From Eremophila alpestris peregrina (lineage: Eukaryota; Chordata; Aves; Passeriformes; Alaudidae), in NCBI GenBank assembly GCA_009792885.1, contig WMCF01000016.1, positions 11,054,200-11,118,199 on the forward strand: 64,000 bases of DNA, written 5' to 3'. The notes beneath the pieces were generated by a model. The model made no database searches. It was not told the DNA's origin and worked only from the letters and a program-made list of their open reading frames with translations. A program made the translations under genes and the position numbers. The first letter of the stretch is position 1, and the number at the start of each line of letters is the position of its first letter. Shown here one piece after another: positions 24,673-34,530 of the stretch.

Positions 24673-26019
24673 AGAGGAAGGCAATAAGTGGTGGCAGGGA
24701 AGGAAAGAGGTTGCCTGTTTGTGTGGGAACTGGATTAGTATGAAAATGACAGAACCATTTTCTAGCCAAGAGGGCTTTAGCAGTACCAAGAGCATTTTGA
24801 CCAGAGCAGGGGCTCCCTGTGCTCAGATTGGTCATGGTGGGCAGGAGGCAGCCTGAGCATTTGTCTGCAGTGTGCTTTTCCTGATTAGTAGATTGGAGAG
24901 GGGAGAGGGGTGTTTGTATTCTGTATTGCCTGGAGAGTCCTTTTACTGCTCAGGTGGGAGCATGGGATGGTCAGAGTTCTCTTCTGGTAGCTAGCTCTCG
25001 TCATGTTTGCATCTCCTTAACACCCTCCTCATCTTAGATCCTTTACCAGCTCCATCATTAATTTCCCTGCCCATTTTCCTGCTGGAAGGAAGCTGCAAGG
25101 CTTGGAAGAGACAAATGAACCCACACGCTACCACAAGGGGCATCTTTCTAGAGACACGTTAGGGGCACCAATTGTCCTACCAATATTCAGAGCATGTAGA
25201 GCTCACAGGCACCAATGATGGGCTGAAATCAGGGGAGCACAGCCCTTCCCTCACATTGCTTCTGGCTGTGCTTTTTCATGGCAACCTAGTCCAGCTCAAC
25301 TCACTAGCCTTGTCCTCACTGGTGCTGTGTAACCCCCAAAATATTGTAAAAACCCCCACTCTCTACCCTGCCCGCTCCTCCAGTCACCACCATCAACCTT
25401 GCAGAAGTCAGGGGCCATGCTGTGCCTCTTGATGTAGGTTTTCCTTCAGGTACCTCAGCTTTATCTTGGCTATGGGCTTCAGGACAGGACTAAACTAAAA
25501 GCAGGAGCCAGCAGCTCCTGCAGAGATCCCCTCCTGATGGCAATTCCTTTGGGTCACCTCACACACCTCACTAGGCTGTGCGCTCTTGGACCAGTCTGAT
25601 GTTTTCAAACACAGATTGCTTTCCCCTTTTTAGTGCGGGAAAATAGAGGAAAAGGGCAACATCCCTTGTGAGAACTTAAATATTTTACTCTCCTGCTTTT
25701 GTCCTGACTGACTGGCGTTTATACAGGGGTGAAGAGGCCAGGAGGAAGCAAAGCGATGTGGCTGCTGTGGTTTCAGTTCTCACTCCACCTTGCTACTGAG
25801 AAACTGGACCCGTGGTTTGGTTTGTGGTTGGGGAAGGAAGAGGAATGGTCCTTGGATCTGATCCCTGCTGGGAAGGCTCTTTCAGTCCCACAGGGGCACC
25901 AGCAACACCAGTGGGGGCTGGAGGAAGAGGAAAGAAAAGCAGTCCCCCGACAAGCCCCACTCCAGCAGCTCACGGTACATTAACACTCACTGCAGAGCCA
26001 GGGGTGTAAATTCACCGCT

Positions 26020-26300
26020 GTCTCCTCGGCGTTTGCCGCTCATGCCGTTCATTTCACATAGATGTCACTACTGCCTTGCGAGCACTCCTCCGAGCCAGCC
26101 GCTTAAATGGACCCAGTGCATTATAGTAATGGAGTAACTGTATAAAAACAATGAAATCCAATCTCTTTAAACTGATTTGATGTCTGCCTGAACCACAACA
26201 TTTCCTGCTAATGGCTTCCTTCATTTTGTAACCGTGATCTCCACCTGATCAGATTACAGCTGTTTTTAATTACAAAGCTAATAGAGTTTGTAGGCAGTGT
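26020..26300. promoter_or_regulatory. Candidate conserved regulatory block
   Basis: Low-repeat sequence with retained CpGs (GCGAGCACTCCTCCGAGCC), TTATAGTAATGG, TTTTTAATTACAAAGC, GCTAATAGAG and an ACCTGATCAGATTACAGCTG stretch carrying an E-box and a GATCAGATTA homeodomain-type site. A CTCF-like motif lies about 110 bases to the right. Confidence 0.4.
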
Positions 26301-26408
26301 CAGGCAGACAGCGCATGCCTGGGGTGGGCACAGGGTGGAGTGGAGCCGGTGGGGGCTCTGGGTGACTGTTAACACACTCAGCTCATCAAGCTGACTGTCA
26401 AAACACTG

Positions 26409-26424
26409 GGAGCAGGGGGCAGCT
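26409..26424 (+). promoter_or_regulatory. CTCF-like motif
   Basis: GGGAGCAGGGGGCAGCTA agrees with the CTCF core from the AGCAGGGGGCAG part onward; the leading CC is replaced by GG. Flanked by the 26.0-26.3 kb candidate regulatory block. Confidence 0.3.
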
Positions 26425-26649
26425 AGGAGGGACGGTGATATTTTTGAGCATGGAGCCAATATGCTGCTCTCCAGGTCAGTCTCTGTGACAGCAGACAGCC
26501 CTGGGTTGTGCTCCTGCTCCATGTCCTTGCCACCAGGCCAGGCAGCTGGTGGTGCCCAGAAGATTCATTATGTGTATTGGTGCTCCTGCAAGGCAGGTGG
26601 CAGGGTCACAGGGAGGGATGAGAAGGGCAGAAAGAGCTCTTCTTGATGA

Positions 26650-26701
26650 TGGAGTATAGAAAGAGAAAAGAAAGATAAAGAGAAAAGAAAAAAGAAAAGA
26701 A
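26650..26701 (+). repeat. GA/AAAG-rich simple sequence
   Basis: Imperfect AAAGA and AAAAG units over about 50 bases, nearly pure purine. Confidence 0.75.
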
Positions 26702-27734
26702 CCAGGCCAGAACAGGAATGCATGGTGCCATTCGACTTTTGCAGCTGATGGGGCAGGAGGGAGCATTGCAGATAACTGACAGTGGAAAAAGCCCTCAAGA
26801 TTGATGTCTTTCTTATGGGATAGTGCAGTCAGCTGCTGGGTCTGCATCCTTCTCCTCAGCCCAGGCAGAGAAACCCCAGGGACTGTGTCCACAGCACAGC
26901 CCTGTCCCCACTGGTCTTGTTTAGTCCAGCAGTTTGTTTGTGTATTGATCACTCCATATCTCTGGGTTAGGGACATGGATCAGCATAGCTGCAGGAACAG
27001 GAGCAGTTTGAAAGAGCTGTTCCCAAGCAGTGCTGGGCAAGGATGTTTGTATCCAGCAGACCACGTGTATGCACTGCAGGCTAGCTCCAGTTTGACTCTC
27101 TAGTGGGGGGAAAAAAACCTCTGTGTGTGTTATGGTAGTGCTGTGAATCCTGTGTTGATGTTTAAACTGAGGTTGTGCTCAGCTGAAGCTGGAAACTGAA
27201 AAGTCTTGGCAGAGAAACAGCAGCATCTCCCTTTCATACCTCTCTGTCCTGTCACATGAACTTTTCCTGGGCTGGTGGAGCTACTCTTGTCTACCAGAGC
27301 ATAAGGCCAGGCAAGTGGGACAGCTGGATGGTGAGGCACCTGATCACAGAGCTGGGGAAGCAGGGAGCAGGCAGGTGCAGCACCCCAAGGCAGCCCAGCC
27401 CCTGGGAGTGTGTTCCTGGGCAGTGTGACCCACACCAGAATGCCCTGCTCTGTTCACTCTGCTGCAGCAGGTGCTCATCCCTTGCTCTTGCCATGCCAGA
27501 GCTGCACATGTCAGGTGGTGCACCAGCTTTGTAAATGATTTAGGGTACACATCAAGAGCCCATCAATTATGTACCCTGGGACTTAATTATTTAGCTTGAC
27601 AGGAGTCTCTCCCCTTAATTTCATTGTCTTCTCAGTCTCCCGTTTCACAAGAGAGCTGTGGATGCTCTGCTGGGAAGGGTGCATTGTCACATGTTTCTGC
27701 TTCTTCTCTGTATTGCCCAAACTCATCTCTTTCC

Positions 27735-27800
27735 CCCCTCAGCAGATGAGGAAAATGAGACCCAGACATGATTTCAGGACAAGGTGAGGGTCTGGGCCCC
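27735..27800 (-). mobile_element. Possible MIR-type SINE relic
   Basis: CAGATGAGGAAAATGAGACC at 27743-27762 differs at only a few positions from the reversed MIR core. The flanks are not recognisable. The same stretch resembles a small exon (pyrimidine tract plus CAG before it, AAG|GTGAGG after it), but the repeat explanation is simpler. Confidence 0.35.
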
Positions 27801-28466
27801 TGCACCATCACTGCTGTGCTCTGCCTTTGAGTTGTGTCAGGGACTGGACTCTGGCACTGGTCTAAATGAGCAAATTTAGGAGTTCTTGGGGATGCTGTAG
27901 GTGAGGTGGACGCTGGGGTGAATTTCTGTGATTTCTAAAGTCCTTTCTGGCAGTTTGTCACCCAGCAGCAGACCATGAAGAGAGTTCCAGCAGCACTTCA
28001 GGTGCTCCCTGGCAGCACTGGGGATCGTGCCTGGGGTGATTCTTGCCATCATTCACTCCTCTCTTCCTCCCTGTTTTCTTCTCTTCCATCTCTTCCTTTA
28101 TCTGAACTTTTAAATTTCACAGCTGGTGCAAATTTTTACTGTAAGTCAAGCCTTTGAGAATTGTTATTGCTGGTCTGTCTAATAATATCTAAGCAACATT
28201 ATTATGCACTCTAAAAATGCTGAGTATCAGAAGCTGGTCACTGCTGCTGGGTGGTGAGAGCCACAGGAGAGCAGAGGTGAGAGCAGTGGTCATGCTGGAG
28301 GGGCACAGCTCAGGCAGGCAAGGCCCTGGATTTGACAGGATTTCTTCTCCAAGCCACTTTTTTGCTGTATCTTGATATGTTTTTAAGCATGTTTATTTTT
28401 CGACCCTCAAAAACTACCTTTCCCCTAAAATAAATAAAACTAAGACCAGGAGTCTAGGATTTTAAA

Positions 28467-28560
28467 GCAACCCTACAATAACAAAGCAGTGTGTGCAGAT
28501 CAGTTGTCACCAGCAATCCTACAATAACAAAATAACACACGCAACCCTATACAATGCTGA
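28467..28560 (+). repeat. Degenerate short repeat with SOX-like words
   Basis: GCAACCCTACAATAACAAA (28467-28485) recurs at 28513-28531 with one change, and a shorter decayed third copy (GCAACCCTATACAAT) starts at 28541. Each full copy contains ACAAT and AACAAA, the core words bound by SOX HMG proteins. It may be a regulatory cluster or a fragment of a decayed tandem array. Confidence 0.5.
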
Positions 28561-28881
28561 AACAACCTCTACGGGCATGCGAGGAAGGAAATATATTTTC
28601 CAGTGTCAAGCTTAACGAGACTTTGTTCTGCAGTAAACTCAGGGGTCAGAAGGGGGATGTAAGGCCCACAACACCTTGAGCAGTGTATCTTTAATGTCAC
28701 GCAGCAGGCAGGGCTGTGGGACATGCGGCAAGCACCACTTCGTTAGCGCGGGGTTTAATAGGCTGGGAAGGGAAAAGAAAGCGAGGGTTTGTGATGAAAC
28801 AGGAAGTACCCTCAAATCCTGGAGCCTTTGAAGAATTGTCAAAGGAATGAGAAGTCTGAATGTTTGAAAAGGATTGTGGAG

Positions 28882-28896
28882 CCAGAAGGGGGCAGG
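28882..28896 (+). promoter_or_regulatory. CTCF-like motif
   Basis: CCAGAAGGGGGCAGG matches the CTCF core except for A in place of the usual C/T at the fifth base. Same orientation as the motif at 26409. Confidence 0.28.
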
Positions 28897-29937
28897 GGGA
28901 CAAGGAGAGGGAGGCATTGAGCACAGACCTTCTCCAGACCCACACTCCACTCTTTGTTCCCCTCTTCTTTTTTTCTTAAATTATTAGATACTTTTCATTG
29001 CTTTTTTTTTCTCTCTCACACACACATGCACTTTCTGAAGCCAGCAAGAATTTACTTACAGTTAGAGCAAAGCCCCAGCCCTACACCATGGCATTGCTGG
29101 TGTAACATTTCCCACACCTTGCTGCAGAACAGCACGTGGAAGTAGCTCTGTGATCCAGGCTCTGCTCATGCATGATGTACAAACCATTTTTTTGAGGAAG
29201 TGTTCAGGGAGTTTGAAAAGTTCTGGTTAGCTGCCTTTTTTATATTTTTTAATTAATTTTTTTCTGCTTTTTCTAGTTTTTGGGTGTGGCATTTCTGTGT
29301 GGTTGCAGGAGCACACAGGCAATGCCTCCACTTCTCCTAGTGCCTGGTTAGCCAAGAGCAACCAAAGAAAATTCCTGTATGATTTCCGAGACAGTTTCTC
29401 AGCATTTGAAATGCAAATATGCTGAAAAAGAGTAGTTCAGTGGCTTAACTATTACTAGAAGGAATCTGATTGCGCAAAACTGGTGATGATGGTGCTGATA
29501 ATGATGATGAAAGGCTGGTTCAGGGCTGAATTGAATGACCTATGGTGTGCTAGTAAAAGGGCCTGGAGACTAGACCTAAGAGAGGTTTTCAGCCAGCTGA
29601 AGGCATCAGGAGGATCCTTCCCAGTGCTGGAAGGATACCTGGAAGCACATCTTCACAGGGAATGGGTTTCATTTCCTTTCAAGCCCAAGGTGAGGAAGAT
29701 GAGTTTTTCTTCCTATACTGAGGGAAAGAGGATCTGCCCTTCCCAGGCAAAAACTGATGATGATGAGTTGCCTTTTCCCCTTGCAGAGTGCCCTCCCCAG
29801 TGCCCAGAAATGGCAAAGCATGACCAGGGAGGTGGCTGAGAGGGAACACCCTCTGCGGAGAGGGTGAGCCTGGCGAAGGAAGCCTGGAGGGAGAGCCGAG
29901 GCACTGTCATAACGCTGTGCTTTCCTCTGTACTAATT

Positions 29938-30005
29938 GTACACTTGGGACCAAATTTAGACTGGTGTAACTCTGCTGAAGTCACCAGGGATTAATTTGGC
30001 CTCTG
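29938..30005. mobile_element. Possible ancient interspersed repeat
   Basis: The wording GACCAAATTTAGACTGGTGT, then AACTCTGCTGAAGTCACC and TTAATTTGGCC, resembles a degenerate old repeat seen across reptile and bird genomes (phrases such as 'tggtgtaactc..tgaagtca..atttggcc'). I cannot name the family. A similar but weaker phrase lies at about 48858-48898. Confidence 0.25.
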
Positions 30006-30959
30006 GTGGCTCTATTGTTTTAGCTAAATGAGTCAGAAGAAGCAGCCTATTCTTATCTGCGCACAGTGGGGCAGTGGCAGCAATGGCTCAGCGAGGCAGA
30101 CCCCAAAAGCAGCACGACTGGGACCTGGGATCCGGGCTTCCACGAGACGAATGGGGCTGCAAGAGGAAATGTTTTGACATTTGGGTTATAGATGGAGGCA
30201 GGCTCAGCGTGGGTGCAAGCGGTGCTCACCGCTGCTGCAGGCAGAGGGGAAGGGGGCTGGCAGGTTCCCTGAATATTCGGCGGTGCCGTTTGGAGTTCCT
30301 CAATTCTTCAGCCATCAGAGAGGGAAGCTGTGGCTCTGGAAGGGGCACGTGGTGTCAAAGGGGACTTCACACCACTTCCCGGCCTGGTGAGAAAGGGAGC
30401 CCAGGCTGGAAACGTTCAAAAAGCACCGGCTCTGCCTCCCTGGCTGCTCGTGCCTCTGCCAGCGGCTGGGTGTGGGGAAGGAGGGATGGGACAGGGCACA
30501 GGCTGGCACAGGCCTGGAGTAGATGTTTCAGGCAAAAGTTTTGACTGCTAGCCCAGGGCAATGTGCTGGTTTAGCATGTTCTGAATGCCCTCAAACTTCT
30601 GGGAAATTGAGGATGATTTGGAAAACCGCGATTTTTCCAGCCCAGGTCAGTACAAGCTGTTTCCAAGCAGAGAGGTGTTTGCTGGAGGGCCTGCAGGAAC
30701 TTTGTGCCTCACCCAGCCAGCGTCCAGCCTTGTGGCAGACAACTTTGGAGGGGAAATGGAGCAGGCAGTGGAGATGAAAATGTTGTTCCCCTTCCCATGC
30801 CTGTTGTTGCACCCCATCTCCCCTTTTCCACTGGACAGATGAGCACAAGACTTCAGTCTCCAAGGCTGTCAACCTGCCACATTTTGCCATGGCCAAACAC
30901 TCTTTAAAGCAAGTACAGAGGCAGATCTTCTTCAGAGGATGGAGATAACAATAGGTGGG

Positions 30960-31440
30960 GAGGGCGGGGGAGAGCAGACCTGGAGCCTCGCTGCTCCTGT
31001 ACCTCCACAGCCTGAACGGGCGCATTCCCAGCGTCCGGAGCCGGATAATAAGCAGAGCCACAACAGCTATTCAGGAGGCTCTGACCCTGGCTAGGTAACT
31101 ACATAATGAGCCTGTTTGAATTGCTCCCGTCCCTGCCAAAGGGGTGGGATCGGGGGATGCTTTTGTTTGCAATAATGAACCTGTAATTATGCTACATTTC
31201 TTGGTTTTAGCCACATTTTGTGTGTGTGTGTTGTTCTCTTTGTATTGACAGATTTATGGCCAGGATACGCCGCTGCACCAGAAGCAGCACAGGCACCGTG
31301 TGGAGACTGTCTGACTGTCGTCTCAGAAAGGTGTGGGGAGAGGAGAAGGAGGGGGGTCTTTGCACCACCTCAGTCCCCGAAGGGTTAAATAAATGCATTA
31401 AAATTAATACAGATGGCACAGGTGCTGCCTTTGCAAAAGT
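30960..31440. other. Mixed CpG and AT block, possibly conserved
   Basis: A CpG-containing part (30960-31050: GCATTCCCAGCGTCCGGAGC) leads into AT-rich words (CTACATAATGAGCC, GCAATAATGAACC, TGTAATTATGC) and later AAATGCATTAAAATTAATAC. A (GT)6 tract and TTGTATTGACAG at about 31240-31251 look like a splice acceptor, but the following frame closes early and the donor (AAAG|GTGTGG) is poor, so I do not call an exon. Confidence 0.3.
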
Positions 31441-33679
31441 CACAGGTTTCAGCAGGGCAGGGAAAAAAAAAACTTTTGGGCTCCAGGTGAATTAAAATTT
31501 AAAGAAAAGTAGGGAACAAAATAAATAAATAGCACATACCAGACTTCAGCTCCAAGGCGCTCAATAAAATTACACTTTGAAATGCAAGGATTAAGCAGAG
31601 TAGGTGACAAGGTGACTTTGTTAACAGGCTAATCTCTTGCCTTAACAGAGACAGGGGATTTACATGTGACTGCACAAAACTGCTTTATGGTCTTTTTTCC
31701 AGCTGGAGAATGTAGAAAGGGGGAAGGAGGAGATGGGACAGGTTGCATGTTTTAGAGCCATTTGTAAAATGGGTTTAAACTATGTTTTTCTTCTTGTTTT
31801 AGGTTTATTTGTGGGTTTTTAAAGCAAGTCTGCATGGAAATGTGTCGCCAACAATAAGCTGTTTCCAGAAGGTCCAAGTAGCTGATGATGAAGATGTCAC
31901 AGAATAATGAATAATTGGGTAAAACCATTTGTGGTGTGATTTCTTCCTCAATGGTTTCATTTGCTTTATTACAAAAAGCCAACCAGTATCATGGACTATT
32001 GAAAATGCTATATCAGGACTACTTTTCCCTGAGTCTTTCTCCAGATTACAGCACTTCTTCACCAAGGAATATGAATGTGAATTCTAAATCCAGAGTACTT
32101 TTTTCAAATGGCACCTCTGTTCTTGGGCAGGGAAGGGGCAAGGGGAGAAAGAAAAATTTTTTTAAATAATTAAAAAATTTAGAGCTTTAGGCCTTTACAT
32201 TTCTGTCCATTACTAAGATGAGACAGTCATGAGCAAATGAACATGAAATGAGACCTGGATCCCCCTGTGAGGGTTTGTATCATACAGTACCCACTTCTCT
32301 GTGCCCAGGGTCCACTCACCACTGCCATCCCTCCCCCTGCAGCAGGCAGAGTGCCCCTGGCTTTTCCATTTAACTCCTTCGGGTGTCAGTGTGGATCTCC
32401 ACGGTGAACCAGGGAAAATGTGGGGAAGTAATCAGTTCAAACCTTACCCAGGCTTCTTTGTCTCTGGATAGAAATGACAATGAGAAAATCAACTCCTGCA
32501 TAGGGCTCATCTGAAATTCAACAGAAAACAGGCTGAGCATGTTCTCTGGTTTTAAATAGATCTGGTGAAAGTATTTATCATGTTGTATTTGTTGCAGCAT
32601 ATCTGGGGTATTTGTGGTGACTGCAAACAGAGGAACAGATTCTGTATGGAAACTTGGTGTCAGATCCCTAGCCCATTTACAGATTCATGTGCTGGACCAT
32701 TTCTGGATGAGATTTCAGCTTTTTCAAGTGGGTGAAGATGATCTCATCTATGAGGGCATGGGAACAGGCATCCTAGTGAGGGAGGGGAAAGCTGCTTTTC
32801 CCTTTGCTTTGATATTGGGGTAGCTGAAGGGAAGACAGTTTCATTCACAAGAGTTGTGCACCTCACTTGAGTATGACTGTCTAAATGTTTCCAATTGTCC
32901 CAAAGAGATGATTTGCTGAAATTTTTTTAAATTATGTGGTTGAGCATTACCCCACAGGATTACATCCAGTCCTGCATTTCAAGCTACCTTTGAAGGAAGG
33001 TGAGTGTAAAGGCTCAGCAGTCCATGTGCCCAAAACAGCCATGGCCAGCTTGTCCATGGACATGCCAGCAGGTCATGGAGCCAATAGGCAGAGGTCAGAA
33101 CTGCAGTGGAGTGCTGGGAGGGGAAGTGGAGGGATGGGACAGGGCTGTCACCCAGCATGGCTGTCACCATTTCCCTTGGGGAGCCATCCAACTCCTCCAA
33201 GAAAATATTCAGCCTTGCCTTGAGTTCAACAAACCTGATGGAACAGCTGGACCAAGCCCTAGCTGTAACTTGGCCAGTGAAGACCTGCAGTATTGCTCTG
33301 AGTCCCCTCTGTCCCTCTGGATACCAGGGACAGCCAGAGCACATCTTCCACACAGCTTTTGGGTGACAATGGAACTCATCTGCTCACCACAGCCCACGGG
33401 TTAGGGATTGCACGGGGGCCATGCAGGCAGCCATGTGCCAGGTCCTGACAGGGCTCATCAGAGGCAGACTGCTGACTGTGAGCACACCAAGCACTTTCTC
33501 GAGCATGGACGGAAGAGAAAGTAAAAATTACCCACTTTAAAAATCAGGTACAACCTCAACTCTGAAGTTTATCCACTCTTTGCTTGCTAAAACATATTCA
33601 AACTTAGCAGCAGACACTTATTCTATGCAGGAATCTGACCAATTGTTTCCCTTCTCTCTCTTGTCCTCATACCTTAAAT
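31441..33679. other. Non-coding sequence
   Basis: An A10 run lies at about 31461-31470. No gene, repeat family or strong signal is seen. Confidence 0.55.
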
Positions 33680-33975
33680 CATTTTGACCTTTAATTGGCC
33701 CTAATTTGCCCACAGACGGCCCTGGGACCCTTCAACACATTTGCTTGTAATTGGGTCTCTTTGTTATTTTTCTAGAGAGCCACTGTTGGTTGTTTCTTTT
33801 TGAAAACACTGTGGCATATCATTGAGAAGCCGCTTTTAAATGAGCCCTGCTGGAGGCCAGGAGAGCTCTGTGAAAGCCCAGCAGAGAGAGACAGGGCTAT
33901 CTAAATGCAATTATCATATCACTGTGAAAACGTGAAACCGGCCTGAGCTTAAGCAAACATCACCCGCCCCTGGGC
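33680..33975. promoter_or_regulatory. Candidate conserved regulatory block
   Basis: Unique sequence with TTTAATTGGCCCTAATTTGC, CTTGTAATTGGG, TAAATGCAATTATCATATC and GTGAAAACGTGAAACCGG. Homeodomain-type cores are closely spaced. There is no open frame or repeat. Confidence 0.4.
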
Positions 33976-34319
33976 TGAGGGTGGTAAAAGCTTTGCTGGG
34001 AGGTGCTGGGCTGAACCCATGGGAGAGGTTATCCTGCCATCACACCTTTCACCCAGCAAAGCAGGGAATGTCTCTCTGCCTGTTGATTGCTGCAGCTGGG
34101 CGTGTCACTGGGCCATGTGTTTTCCTTGGTGGTTTTGTTTAAATTCACCTGATTACAGTGTGATGGTTTGCAAGGAATTGCTCGGGTACAGCCATGGGGC
34201 ACTGCAGAGCAGGAATAGGACAGCCCAGGAAAGGAGCAAGTGACTGCCAGCAGACAGTGCTTCCCCAGCCAGGCCCTGTGTGTGCCACTAATCTGGCTGT
34301 GGCCACAGTTTGCCCTTAG

Positions 34320-34530
34320 CCCTGCTCATAATGTCATCAAGATGTTAAGTGTCCAAAGCGAGGTTAGGACAGCGAGGGATAATGCTGCAGCCAGATAACA
34401 TCTGCACTGCCTCCTGCACTAATGGACACTTGCTCTGTAACTGAGCCTCTGCTCACTCAGCCCTGCAGCATGGAGACCTCTCGTTAATATCTGGCCCATG
34501 CAGACCTTACAATCAAGTTAAGCTACAGGG
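34320..34530. promoter_or_regulatory. Candidate conserved regulatory block
   Basis: Contains CATAATGTCATCAAGATG, AGCGAGGGATAATGC, CCAGATAACATCTG (a GATA site and an E-box-like CATCTG) and CTCGTTAATATCTGG. It lies only about 350 bases from the 33.7-34.0 kb block, so the two may be one element. Confidence 0.35.

Larger units (their letters stand above)
22082..26019. other. Non-coding sequence
   Basis: Contains the 23.3 kb block and the quadruplex motif. An acceptor-like tract at about 23018-23042 would open a short frame of about 15 codons after the exon at 21993, but this is not enough to call a terminal exon. Confidence 0.45.
28561..30959. other. Non-coding sequence with a CpG-containing patch
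   Basis: Includes the CTCF-like motif and the possible ancient repeat. About 30090-30310 has retained CpGs and a small palindrome (AGCGGTG CT CACCGCT, 30218-30233), with a 156-codon open frame of no known family. Confidence 0.45.

Noticed and set aside
31252..31331. Possible exon after a good acceptor-like tract
   Set aside because: The donor is poor (AAAG|GTGTGG) and the best frame closes early.
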